DNA from: Phoronis australis
Lineage: Eukaryota > Phoronida > Phoronidae
Reading direction: 5' to 3'
Length of the DNA: 64,000 nt
NCBI GenBank assembly: GCA_002633005.1
Contig: NMRA01000498.1
Coordinates: 57,668 to 121,667 of the forward strand
Each line of letters starts with the position of its first letter. The stretch's first letter is position 1. Positions 22,338 to 33,420 of this stretch are shown piece after piece. Below the pieces are notes generated by a model. It was given only the letters and a program-made list of their open reading frames with translations. It was not told the origin of the DNA and did no database searches. The position numbers were made by a program, and so were the translations under genes.

Positions 22338-22851
22338 AAGTCAACCTGTTTGTCCTACTTTGAGTATTGTTCAGTCTTGACGTCGGACCAACGTTGGCTC
22401 AGCGTCGGGCACGTTTGACGTTGGGCCGACGCGGGTGCGACGCGGTGCGAGAAATCATATGTGGTGCTGAGTCCGACGTCGGTCCAACGTCGTGTCGTGT
22501 AAAAAGTGTAGGCTCATTTAACTATAGGCGTCAAATTGAAAAAGGAAAATTAAAAATACGTCTGTGATTCAGAAAAATATTTACTGCCGTGCATAAGTCA
22601 GTCTATTTGTCCTTCTTTGAGTATTGTTCAGTCTTGACGTCGAACCAACGCTGGCTCAGCGTCGGGCAGGTTTGACGTTGTGCCGACGCGGGTGCGACGC
22701 CGGGTGCGAGAAATCACTGCCGGGTTGTGCTGAGTGTGACGTCGGTCCAACGTCGGTCCGGCGTTGTCAAAGTGTAGGTCCATTTCAGAGTCAAATTGAA
22801 AAAGGAAAATTAAAAATCCGTCTATGATTCAGAAAAATATATACTGCCGTG
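22338..22851. repeat. Two-copy 256-bp tandem duplication
   Basis: Units 22338-22593 and 22594-22851 are about 90 percent alike by eye. Each runs from AAGTCA..CTGTTTGTCC through several GACGTTGG boxes to TTCAGAAAAATATNTACTGC. They belong to the left subterminal region of the 5.6-kb element. Confidence 0.8.
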
Positions 22852-22874
22852 GCAATATGCAAACATTTCATTCC

Positions 22875-22926
22875 AGCCGGAGCCCAGCGGCCCGCCGGGG
22901 GCGGGGCCGGGCCCCGCCCGCTGCCG
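22875..22926. promoter_or_regulatory. GC-rich promoter-like block
   Basis: A stretch of over 85 percent G+C in an AT-rich setting, with GGGGGCGGGGCC and GGCCCCGCCC (GC-box-like) and strong dyad symmetry. A consensus donor (TGTGAG|GTAAGT) follows about 280 bases downstream at 23204, suggesting a promoter and a non-coding first exon for the gene pieces at 25.0-25.8 kb. Confidence 0.4.
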
Positions 22927-25019
22927 GTCTTTGTTCGCTCTACGCTCGTGAGTCGTTTTCGTCACATCAAATAATTGTAGTCATTGGTTAAACACTCTCT
23001 AATTTCCAAACAGTGTCATTTTCCACAGAATTTGCCATCTTTCAAACTGTTCTCGGCACGCGGGAGTGGCCGCTGAGGGCAGTAAGTTAACTTTTCTTCA
23101 ACAGGTGTCGCTGACCAGCTAACCGGAAACTGAGTTTAAGCGCAAAACCGTTAAGCTGTTCACATTTTCAGTATCCATTTCATACATTTACGTCAGCCTG
23201 TGAGGTAAGTAGATATCTAGTTTATCCTCGTAACTGCAAAACGTGGTTTCTTGTGCTTAATCAACAGCTGATTTGATGATTTAAGAATTAAATTTCTGTC
23301 CTGATCTGACTGATCAGATGAATCAATTTTCAGTGTCAGGCAGTGCAGTGCTAGTGCAGTAGCCAGCCAGATTGCTGTGGTCGAAAATATTGGTGATCAT
23401 AGCAGTTTCATCCACGCCAAAAACATGTCTGCTACTTATTGCTTGTCTGGTTCTCAAAATCAGGGACCACTAATTTCTAAATTCAATTATTCTACTGCCA
23501 GTACCCAGATTGTGTTGTGATTATGGTTATGCAGTGAGTAGGGAGGACAATCAAAAAGTAGGTCACGGTGCTCCATATCTGCCTCCATGTAAAACCCACG
23601 TCGGTAAATTACCCGATTTCAGACTTCAAAGTTAACTATAAGACAATTTTGTGTTATAAATCGTTACCTTCTCAATGAGACGAATCTATTTATATGCAGC
23701 ACATGTATATTCTCTTATTTTTTACGAAATTATGTAAAAAGGCAGATATTTTACGCATAATCGTCGCGTTTCAACGGCCATTTTCTCGTCAACCGTTCAT
23801 CCAATTTTTCTGATTTTTGCACCATTTCATTTTTCACACCAAGGGCTTTTCAAAAATGTATGACTTATGGGTATTGTTATGTAAAAAAATGTAAAAAAAA
23901 CGTTGTCCTCCCTACAGTGAGACTGTAAAGCCGAAATATCATAGCCATGGCCCATGCATGAGAGCTTGTTTCGATATCTTAGATCGTACCTCAGATATAT
24001 CCCATGAAAATGGGAGTACTGAATAAGATATTATGTAGCTCTGGACGCTTACATAGATACGCCATAAATTTGGCAAGGTTTGCTATCTCGCCACTCCGTA
24101 GTCTACGTACGTGACAAGTGGGTTGTCAGATTGATTGTTGTGAATGGCTACAGCTTGACTTTCGATTGGGATTAGAGTGACCCCGATTGAAAGGCATGTG
24201 TGTCACACACTGGTAAGATTGCACTACAAACATCGACTGAACTCAGTGGAATTTACTTGATTGAGTAAATTTAAACTTCAAAGCATGCGAAAACGGAAAA
24301 GAAGAAAGTTGCAATGAAGTTGTTAGCTCACAGATCTTCGCATGACAAGTCCAGTCAGTGTTCTCCACAGCTGAAAGTTGAAACTCGACTGGAGTTATAT
24401 AATTCATGTATATGTTCGAAAGCTCCTGTAAATACTGTGGGAAGTTATTGTAAGCATTGGAATGTGTATTGACCTGGTTCCAAAAATTCAAAATGTTGTA
24501 GTTTGGTTGAGAAATTACTAATCTCTCGTTACACTGCACTACAAACTTATTGCATAGGTTTTCAAACTTTTCACAAGTACCGGTAAGCCAAACTCATCAT
24601 GACAAAATTTAAACTCTGTGCAGTGACAAGTCAACACAGTTTGTGGAGTCTCTGTTATTGTTGCTGACTTTTTCTCATATCATCTCTGTTCAGACAAGTA
24701 ATAATACAACGTATGGACACAACATATCCAGAATCAGAGACTAGTTTTAATAAACAACTTCATTAAAATGAAATTAAAAGGCAAATTTGATTTTCATAAC
24801 ACATTAAAACCGCAATCCTAAACAAATATATAGTTTATTTATCTTTTTCGATGACATTTATAAGCTTGTAACGCTTACAAGGGTGATACAGGATTTATCA
24901 ATATTGCATTCCCAGGCCAAGGAGAGCCATAGCAATTCGACTTGCTCGTGGAAGAACAATGAAAAGACGTGCTTATGACTATTTTAACATGTTATTGATT
25001 GGTACTCATTGTGTTTCAG

Positions 25020-25218
25020 AATGTATGCTGATGTGTATTTCACTGATGAGGGCAGTGTAGAAGTAGTTCCCAAGTGTTGGGTTTGTGCGAAGGGAGATGA
25101 TTGCAAACTGCCACCCTCAACTCTTGGAAAGCGAAGTAACTTTTAAAGGTGGCAGAACAGAAGAGATAGCCTGAGGTGGACTGGGTCTTGAACCATGCAG
25201 AAATTAAATATGCTACTG
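25020..25218 (+). pseudogene. Decayed exon, DUF4806-type N-terminus-like
   Basis: An acceptor (TTGTGTTTCAG) precedes ATG at 25021. The frame MYADVYFTDEGSVEVVPKCW resembles the N-terminal segment (…FxDxxSVEVVPxxW…) of DUF4806-type and other transposon-associated invertebrate proteins. It stops at 25144. A different frame downstream reads DWVLNHAEIKYATG and ends at a consensus donor (CTACTG|GTAAGT, 25219), so the exon structure survives although the frame is broken. Confidence 0.45.
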
Positions 25219-25409
25219 GTAAGTAAATTTCCTGCTCCTCAATAGTTTCCTCATTGTTGTAAAATGTGAAAATGTTTCAACCTCTGTAATTATAGCTGTG
25301 AAAAAGTTGAACAATAAACTCTGTAATGCTTAGCTTCGTCAGTTGTACTTTTTAATGACGTCATTTTTTTAGTAATTACATATAATAGGACACTTTTGTT
25401 TGAAATTTA

Positions 25410-25848
25410 AAGATGCAAGTTAAAGGTGGCAGAAACTGAAGATCAATTGAAATGATGGCTGAAGTGCTGAGCTGAAGTATGCTGGCGACAGAGACGGTGA
25501 CAGAAGATAGGAGGCAACAAACAGGTAAACAACAATGTTATAGTTTTCAAAATTGATGAATTGGCAAATCTTTTAAACACCTAGTCTTTCTAGCATTGTG
25601 AACAAAACTGATTTTTTCAACTTTTATTGTAATGTTCCTTAATATAGAGTTTAGCTTTTCATACAAGCTAAACCTAAAATTAAACGTTCTGAATATGAAA
25701 CCAAATACCTAAACATATGTTTTTCATGAATTTGCTTTGTAGTGAATTTAAAACTTACTTTCATGTATTTTTGCAATTTGCAGGGAAAGCTGTGCATGTT
25801 TCAGATTATGTCCAAGAACTTGGTAGTGACGATCAAGATACAGATTGA
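25410..25848 (+). pseudogene. Further decayed exons of the same unit
   Basis: A block ending at donor AAACAG|GTAAAC (25525) begins with AAAGGTGGCAGAA, a string also present in the previous exon (25145). A later block starts after acceptor TTTGCAG (25783) and reads GKAVHVSDYVQELGSDDQDT then TGA at 25846. No catalytic domain follows. These may be ends of a gene whose middle was lost when the element became non-autonomous. Confidence 0.35.
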
Positions 25849-26587
25849 TTCTGCAGTGCATATTAACTTGGGCCTTCTTGTATAAAGGTTTAAATGGGAG
25901 TACTTCTTTATGCCTGATTAAAAATATTTTGTATTTTATTTAACTTGCAGATGGCATCTTAATTTCGTATTGATATGTTTCAATCTGGTCAAATTTAACA
26001 TTCTGTTAAGTCTTTTTAAAAGTTTATACTGCTTGGGCCTGAGTTCTTATGAAGACTGTGTTGAGAGACATCTTCTTCAACTTACGTTAAATTCTTAGAC
26101 AGTTGAAAGAAATGCATTGTTACAGTAAATGTTAAAATTGCTTTAAATTCCAGTGCTCTATATTCCATAGCTTGATTAACATTCAGCTTTTCACTGAAAT
26201 GTTTAGGGTTAATTATTTGCCAGTTCGATGTTCATTTAGGCACATAATTGTATCTTAGTTTATTGATTTACATCTCATGTCCTGTGTTTTTCATAGTGCC
26301 CCATGGATCCCTGTTTAAGTATCCTTGAAAATGTTTGTGTTGTATTTTACCAAATGTTTGGCATACTCATAATTCTTGTAGTCATAATTACAGTAAGTTT
26401 GTTGATTTGCTCGTATTTCTCTACTTGATGTCCTGCAATGAAACCTTAATTACTGGAAAGCTCACTTTGCCAACTACTACCCTTATGGAACAATGATCAA
26501 TTTTATTTTTTGTTCCAAACGTAGTTTTGAGTATTTGATATGTAAACTCAGGCTTTGTAATGAGCATTATTTTTTTAGTCTAGTATT

Positions 26588-26815
26588 CATGCGCGCACCC
26601 AGCCAAAATGGGGGGCTCGAATTTGATTCAGGGGTACGTTCAGAGCTATGAATTTTGCTTTCCTGGAATTTTGGTTATTCCTGCCTTTTTAGTGGACTTT
26701 TGTTTTCTACTTTTTTCGATATTGTTGTTTCTACATGGCTGACATTTTTGCCCACCCTATGAAACGGAAAGGGGGTCGTTTGAGCCCCCGAGCCCCCCCC
26801 CCCGGTGCGCGCATA
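26588..26815 (+). mobile_element. MITE with ATGCGCGCACC ends, copy 1
   Basis: Starts ATGCGCGCACC and ends GGTGCGCGCAT, with GGGGGGCTCG-type inner repeats. It is flanked by AGTATTC and AGTATTT, a likely 7-base target duplication. It lies nested in the 5.6-kb element. An inverted relative is at 35331-35556. About 228 bp, no ORF. Confidence 0.7.
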
Positions 26816-27232
26816 GTATTTATTAAGTCTTAAGCTCTATGGGTGAAGTGTTTGTTTCTCCTACAGTGTAATGATAATGTTAGCAGTTTTCATGAAAGTC
26901 ACTACGCGAGGCTTGCCACAAATTTACCTATTCAAGGTCATAATACGATATTTGCATCTTTGAAAGTTATCTACTGTGTAAATAGTTTATTTTTATGATT
27001 TACTTCATCATTTACCATTTTTGGTATTCATCGTTTCTGGTATTGATATGCTTTAATAAAATGCTTAAAGAACACAGGAATGCCTTTAATGACATACTGC
27101 ATGCTGTGCATATCCTGATGTACAATCGGAGCATTGTTGTCGCCACCAGTTGGATGGGTGGCCCTGACTGTTCTTAACATGTTCTCGACTGTTTACCAAC
27201 GTGGAACCTACCTGCGACTTTTTAACCACGTG

Positions 27233-27322
27233 CGTTTTCCGATTGCTCCCATAGATGACATACTGATTTAATCGTTAAATCAGTACATGTATGTCCTCTA
27301 TGGGAGCAAGCGGGAAAACCAG
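27233..27322. repeat. Near-palindromic hairpin
   Basis: Arms of about 38-45 bases (TTGCTCCCATAGATGACAT ... TGTCCTCTATGGGAGCAA) pair around an ACTGATTTAAT/GTTAAATCAGT centre. Possibly a small foldback insertion inside the right end of the 5.6-kb element. Confidence 0.7.
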
Positions 27323-27337
27323 GTGGCTGAAAAGTTG

Positions 27338-27440
27338 AAGGTCGGTGCGACGTTGGCAAACGGTCGCCTCTAAGTTGGTGCGACGTTGGCAAACGGTCGC
27401 CTCTAAGTTGGTGCGACGTTGGCAAACAGTTGCCTCTACG
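27338..27440 (+). repeat. 33-bp minisatellite, about 3 copies
   Basis: The unit GGTGCGACGTTGGCAAACGG plus TCGCCTCTAAGTT is repeated three times nearly perfectly, then degrades into the GACGTTGG box field. Confidence 0.75.
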
Positions 27441-27919
27441 TTGGTCCGACGTCGGTAAACAATCGCTTGCAGGGTGGCGGGACGTTGATAAGTGGTCGGA
27501 ATTGAATTGGCGCGACGTCGGTAAAGGGTCGTATTTCCGCCGTCGGGCCCAGGTCGTACCGTCGTCGGTTATTAGTTGGCAGTCGGACCAACGGCGGGTC
27601 ATTGGCGGCCCGACTGCGACGTTCTTACGACGTTGTTACAACGTTCATCCGATGGACAAAATCACGTTGGTCCGACGTCAGACACCAACGTTGGCCCGAC
27701 GTAACGTGAGTCGTCGGACCGACGTTGGACCACCGACAGCATGCTATCTGGGTAGCTAGGCCCAGCAACAAGTGATGAAACACAGACACAGTCAGTTACA
27801 GGTAGTGACAATAAACTAGACCAACAATGACAACCTGTGGTGTGCCAGTTGCCTATTGAGATTTTGGCTAGCACCAACTAATGTGTCAAGCCTAAGGAAG
27901 TTTAAGCTCCTTTGTTGTT

Positions 27920-28170
27920 TCTGCTTGGTCTATTATAGCAAAGTCATTGACAGTGCATTGCTGATAACAATGATTGGAGCTCTTTTACTAGATGAATATT
28001 TATATGTGAACCTCTGACAGAATTTAGATGTTCTCTGGTCCTGATTTTCAAATGGCGAACAGTTTCACCTATACAACTAGAGCCACATCCAGCAGAGATA
28101 AATTGTACACTTCCCTGGACCGTAGTCCCATAGGAATTTTGTCCTTAAGGTTAAATAAATTCCGACAATT
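27920..28170 (-). pseudogene. Penelope-like element fragment (GIY-YIG)
   Basis: The minus strand gives SVQFISAGCGSSCIGETVRH then LKIRTREHLN, the GIY-YIG endonuclease block of Penelope-like elements (YxxxC..C...YIGET.R.L..R..EH), with Cys for Tyr in the YIG box. Short direct repeats containing TGTCAAGCC and TTGTTGTTT flank it at about 27873-27925 and 28198-28235, perhaps remnants of the terminal repeats. Confidence 0.6.
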
Positions 28171-28177
28171 TTAGAGA

Positions 28178-28202
28178 CTGATGAGTGACAACGAAACATG
28201 TC
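28178..28202 (+). ncRNA. Hammerhead ribozyme-like core
   Basis: Reads CTGATGAG, TGACAA, CGAAAC, then ATGTC: all conserved core strands of a minimal hammerhead (CUGAUGA, GAAA, GUC) with a 2-bp stem II and an ACAUGU stem III of the kind seen in Penelope-associated ribozymes. Stem I partners are not clearly complementary, so it may have lost activity. It stands beside a Penelope fragment on the other strand. Confidence 0.45.
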
Positions 28203-28239
28203 AAGCCGTTTAAACCCCGTTGTTGTTTATATTTAATAA

Positions 28240-29300
28240 ATACACTTGTCGAATTTTAGAAAGATCCTGAAAAAATGACTTCTACCAGGAGGCACCACTG
28301 TAGTCAAAATCTTCCGAAAATCATTGTCAAATGTCTCAGTAGGAACATGTATGACCCAAAATCATACTTTGCATGGTTAGTCTGATATAGGAGCAGAAGC
28401 CAAAAAATAGACTCGAAAAGAGTAAAAAGGACTACTTAGGTGGTAAATGAAAAAAATAAAATTGCCACTAAGGGCACATCAGTGGTCGGATTTGTCCAAA
28501 TATTCAATCATGCCATTCTATCCACGAAAGAAACATGTCTCAAAATTTCGTGAACGGACATCAAAGAGTTTTTGGAGATTGAGTCCAAAATACGTTAAAC
28601 GCCTCCGAAAATGGGAGGCTGTCGTCTCCCAAACAGAATTTTTTTGCAAAATTTCATGAAAATCCATCAAGGAACTCCAAAAAGTAGACAAGTTTGAAAA
28701 AAAATGCCAATAGCAAGTACAGCTGTAGTCCTATCTGTCAGTGTTGTCCAGTTACTAGGATAGACTTGCCAATCCCCTGCAATAGATCTTGCATTGAGAT
28801 TTAAAAGATACAACAAGAGCAACGCGAAGCATTAAAATATGCCCTGGTCAGCACCGTAAGTGGTATGTTTTTATAGAGTTTATTAGTACAATAAAATTGG
28901 CCATTAGGTGGTACATGTCAAATGCCATTAGAAGGCACAGCAATACTTAAATCCGTCCATGTGTTGTAACGTAAATAGGAACAGATTGGATAAACTGTGA
29001 TGTTGCAAAGGGGTTTAGCACATATAGCCACGCATACAAAAATAATGTCACTAAGGGAAACAACACTTGTTGGACCCATGTGAAAGTCCATGCCACTCAT
29101 GCTCATGTCATTAGGAACACATCTGCCAGTTTTCATAATGATCCTCACAGCAGTTTAGCGAATAAAGAAGCAGAGAGCAAAACAGCAGACCCAGAAATAA
29201 TTGGCATGGCCACTTGGGGGTGCAGAAAAAGTTGAATACATCATAAACTGTAAAGGTGTTGTCATCTTCACAATAAAAAAAATTCTTTGCCAAATTTCAA
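28240..29300 (+). repeat. Composite array block 4, degraded part
   Basis: Decayed monomers with boxes near 28292, 28463 and 28899 and a head segment at about 28813 (AAGAGCAACGCGAAGCATT). Same family and orientation as the blocks at 14-19 kb. Confidence 0.7.
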
Positions 29301-29303
29301 GAA

Positions 29304-30478
29304 CAAAAGCAACGTGGAGCATTGAAATGCACCCACGAATGCATCGCTAATGGTGTACTTCTGCGGTTGTATATTTGCATCATAAAAATGGCCACTAGAT
29401 GGCACAAAATACATTGAATCCATCCGAAAAAGGGAACATGTCATTGCTTCTTTAATAGAAACCTTTTTACCATTATTATTTCATAAAAATCTATCAAGGA
29501 AATTCAGAGAAGAAAAGGAAAACAGAAAAAAAATTGCCACAAGGGTGCACAGCGTTTGCCAGATTCATTATGAGATATAGCCATGGGCAAAAAAAAATAC
29601 CATTAGGAGGCGCCACAATAGTGGAAGTCATCAGAAAATCATCGTCACCCATCCACTTCATAGTAAAAAGATACATGCCAATTTTCACAATTATCCTGGA
29701 AGCGGTTTGGTGAGACGAGTGGACGTCAAAAAACATACTCGAAAACAGTCGAATCCATCTGAAAACGAAGAGATATCGTCACCTCAATAACAGATGCCAG
29801 CATGCCAAATTTTATGAAAATACGTTGAGGACCTTTGAACATACAGAGGTAAACGTAAAAAAATGAAATTGCCACTAGGTGGCACACCAGTAGTCAGATC
29901 CGTCCAAAAATTGTTGTCGTCCGTTGTCAACATCATATAAATACACTTACTAAATTTAGTAAAGATCCTTCGAACGGTCTAGAAGATACAGCCATAGGCG
30001 CAAAAAAACAAAACTGCCACTAGGAGGTGCCACAGTAGTCAAAATCGTCATCGTCAGAAAATCATCGTCAGCTGTCCACTTCATAGTCAGAACATACCTG
30101 GCAATTTTAACAATCATCCTTTGAGTGGTTTGGTTGATAGCGGGGTGGACACAAAAAGCAGACTCGAAAACAGTAAAAATGGCCACTAGGTGGTGCAAAC
30201 TACGTTGAATCCATACGAAAACAGGAGAACAGCATCATCTTACTAATGGGTGACTATATACCAAATTTTATGAAAATCCGTTCAGGACTTTTGAGGATAC
30301 AGACTGAGGTAAACGTAAAAAAGTAAAATTGCCACTAGGGGGCACACCGGTAGTCAGATCCATCCGAAAGTTCTCTCATGCCGTCCCATTTACGAAAGAA
30401 ACACATGTGTAAAATTTCATGAAGATACGTTAAGGCGTTTTAGAGAGCAGTGGACGCCGGATGGGCGCATAAAAATGT
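29304..30478 (+). repeat. Complete composite element, copy 2 (head-E-A-B-C-A-B-C-D-tail)
   Basis: A head at 29304 (AAAAGCAACGTGGAGCATTG), then boxes at 29390 (E), 29533 (A, shortened), about 29600 (B), a C monomer whose box is deleted, 29871 (A), 30016 (B), 30181 (C) and 30331 (D, GCCACTAGGGGGCACACC), and a tail with GGACGCCGGATGGGCGC. The order is the same as at 14514-15777, so it is an inherited unit and not random amplification. Confidence 0.7.
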
Positions 30479-31110
30479 ACAGGAAACTATGAACTGTGGA
30501 ATGCTCATGCTCACATATATTAACAAAATACTGGGCTTTCACAATTTCTGAATGAAAAACACCAGTGTCCTGGGGTGAGTACACTCTCCTTGTGCAGCCT
30601 AGCCATAGCTTATCATAGGCACTTGAGTACACACAACCTATTTTAATAGGATAATTGGCTTGTGGGCTGACCTGGCCTAGCACAGAATAAGGGTTAATAG
30701 CCTATGTCCCAATTTTCACAATCATTCTTAGAGTGGTTTGTTTGATAAAGGAACAAACGCCAAAAACCAGACTCGCAAACAATAAAATGGCCACTACGTG
30801 GAGCAAAATGCCTCGAATCCATCTGAAAACTGAAGTATAACATCATCTCACTTATCTGCCAAATTTTAGGGAAATTCCTTGAAACCTTTGAAGATACAGA
30901 GGAAAATGAAAAAAAATAAAATTGTCACTAGAGGGCACACCTGTTAAGTTGGCTACATCGAAAGTTCGCCCATGCCATCCCCATACAAGAAAGAACCCGT
31001 ATAAAATTTTATGAACACACATCAAAGAGTTTTGGACATAGCACAGCAAACGTCGGATGGTTGGACGGACAGGGATGACGGCATAATGTGGGCATAAAAA
31101 TTAAATAATG
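30479..31110 (+). repeat. Array flank: unrelated insert, then monomers B-C-D
   Basis: About 215 bases (30480-30695) have no relation to the monomers. Afterwards decayed B, C (box at 30789) and D (box at 30924) monomers and a GGACGGAC-type tail at 31060-31090 resume in the same orientation. Confidence 0.55.
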
Positions 31111-32879
31111 TCCTCTTTCTATTTTACAGCCAAGTGATAACCCATGATAACAAATTCATGTTGGAACGAAACATGTCAATTGGCAATCCAACAACAGAGA
31201 ATATCAGTTCAGTATCATCGCTATGTAGTGCATGTAGAAAACAGATAGCACAGACTGTGATTCTCTTACAAATTTGTTGTAGGTGAAAAGCTACATGCTA
31301 AGCAGTAATAAAGCATGAGCATGTACTTCCAAACAAGCATTAAGCTCTCAAGTTGATGCCAAGTTGTGCAACTCCACATAGCACTGCCTCTTACCATGTT
31401 CCCGTTTCAGGGGACTCGTCTGCTCTGCCCCCTTCAGCTGCTGGCCCCCTTCTCCACTCTCTGCATCAGGCTTCCTTGTCTTCAGTTCCTTACTCAACTT
31501 CTGAGCTTTGTGAGGACAACTGTTTGGCCGACTGTCCATCACTTTAGCCTTAAGAAAAACAAAAAGACTAATAAGGACTAAGGTAAATGCTCTTCAACAT
31601 AGTGGGAGAAGTTTGTCAAAAAGAGTGTTTTGTACTTTTTTGAAAAAGCCACAAATTATGGACCATCTATTAAATGATTCACTCAGGTGTAAACTGACAT
31701 TCACAAGAGTATTAGCTTGGCGATCTGCTTTGATCGTTCTGTCCACTCACGGTACTCTGTCTTCAGATCAGGTTTGCATATAACATGGGGGAGACGGTGG
31801 TTTTGTCACCTGTAAGAAGTGTACAGGTAACTTTGCAAGACAAGGAAAATAAACACAAGAATACATTGTTAATCTATGAGTGCATTCACTGGGCTTAACT
31901 TGGACTCTGAGTTGTTTTCCAACCGAGGCGTGAAAGAATTCTGCTAAAACTGAAACATATATCATGTCAAACTAACCTTTTCATGGAGAGATCAAAAGAT
32001 TACCATCTTCATTGTTTCCACTGTTATAACAAAGATAATGACAAGCATTTATCGGTAATGGTCCGATGTACACCCAAGGTATTTTATCTATGCTACTTGC
32101 ATTGCTATATACCAACAATGATGCAACAAAGGAAAAGAATGGTGCAATCGAAGAGCAACAACCATGTGACGAGTTGCCATAGACAGTGGAGGAGTTTGTG
32201 TTTGTGTATCTTGTCATTGAAATAATTTAGAGAACTGCAAGGCCAGTATTTCACCATGAAAACAAAGACTTCTGTGGCCTTTGATAGTTATGCTGCGAAA
32301 GATTTTCTCTCAATTTGTTTGAACTTTGAACACCCAGCAGTAGTCACAGTCACAACATAATGGTGTGTCGTGGATGATAATTTTTCTCTGCACATTTCCA
32401 GTTCTTTAAGCAGTTTTTGCCATCTTGGTTTTAGCTCTTTCCTGCCAAACCAACTATTTTTTTATCTTCAAGGTATTTTCAAGTGTCATTTTGCCATCAG
32501 GATATCTGTGTAATTACTGGTGGGAAAAACGTTGTCAGAACCTGTCATAAATTAGACATTCAAGCCATTCACTATTTCTTTGTTTTTACAAACTCTAAAT
32601 GGCACCCCTTGTCTATCATGCGTGGCTTGAAATGCAACTGTTCTCTGGTACCTTCCTGCATCTTGTGAGCTCTCTCACAAGTACCAATAATTTCTAAGTG
32701 AATATTAGATATCTCGTGGAATGCACAGGATACATTCTTAACACTAAAAATTATAAATTTGTTTGACACCAGGAGTGTGCAGCACAGTTCACAGTTGGTC
32801 AAACAGTGACAAATGCTCATCCATCCCCACATCCAAGATATTTGTTCCATCAGGGTCCTTTCCGCAGTTTAAATCAGAT
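31111..32879. other. Intergenic, no gene seen
   Basis: Includes a half hammerhead-like string CGAAACATGTCAATTGG at about 31163. Open frames are short, overlapping and without domain patterns. Confidence 0.4.
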
Positions 32880-33420
32880 AACCACAAAACAAAACTTAAC
32901 TACCACTAGGTGGTGTAAAATCTGTTGGATCTGTCCAAAAATGGAAAGGCATAGTCATCTCCTTAATGGAAACCAATTTGTTGAATGAAGACATGTTTAT
33001 GTACTCTGATGGTACAGAGCTAAACGTGATTGCCCCTAGAGGTCATTTGGGTAAGTCCATGACTCATTATCATTTGTTGTCAGCTCCATAGGAACACACC
33101 AGTCACATTTCACAAATCTCCTTTAAAGAGTTCTGACCCTGAACCAAACCCAAGATCATAAAAATGGCCATAAAGTGAAGAAAAATAAGATGAATCTGTC
33201 TAAAAATGGAAACACATAGTTGTCACCGTAACAGAAGCCTATCTCAAACATTTCAGAAAAAACACATCAATGAACAGATACAGAGGCAAATGTAAAAAAA
33301 ACTAAAACTGCTACTACCTGTAGTCAGATTGGTCTGAAACTTGTAGGCATTCGTTACCATATCCAAAGAAACATATCAGACACATCTCATTAAGATCCAC
33401 TAAAGTATATCTTGGGTGGC
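32880..33420 (+). repeat. Composite array fragment, block 5
   Basis: Monomer traces with a box ACCACTAGGTGGTG at 32901, a decayed C monomer and a TACAGAGGCAAATGTAAAAA string. More diverged than blocks 1 and 4. Confidence 0.6.

Larger units (their letters stand above)
22147..27754. mobile_element. 5.6-kb transposon with GACGTTGG-type subterminal repeats
   Basis: Terminal inverted repeats TACCCAGATAGCAT (22147) and ATGCTATCTGGGTA (ending 27754) enclose a unit whose ends are crowded with GACGTTGGTCCGACGT-type boxes: 22165-22770 on the left, 27340-27735 on the right. It contains a 256-bp tandem duplication, a GC-rich block, spliced-gene-like exons, a nested MITE and a hairpin. No transposase core was recognised, so it is non-autonomous or uses an enzyme encoded elsewhere. 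No clear target duplication was seen. Confidence 0.7.

Noticed and set aside
27222-27602. 126-codon minus-strand frame with repeated LPTSHQLRGDR
   Set aside because: A by-product of the 33-bp minisatellite and GACGTTGG boxes of the transposon end.
31348-31581. Overlapping frames on both strands
   Set aside because: Three overlapping frames of similar length in CT-rich sequence, none with a recognisable family.
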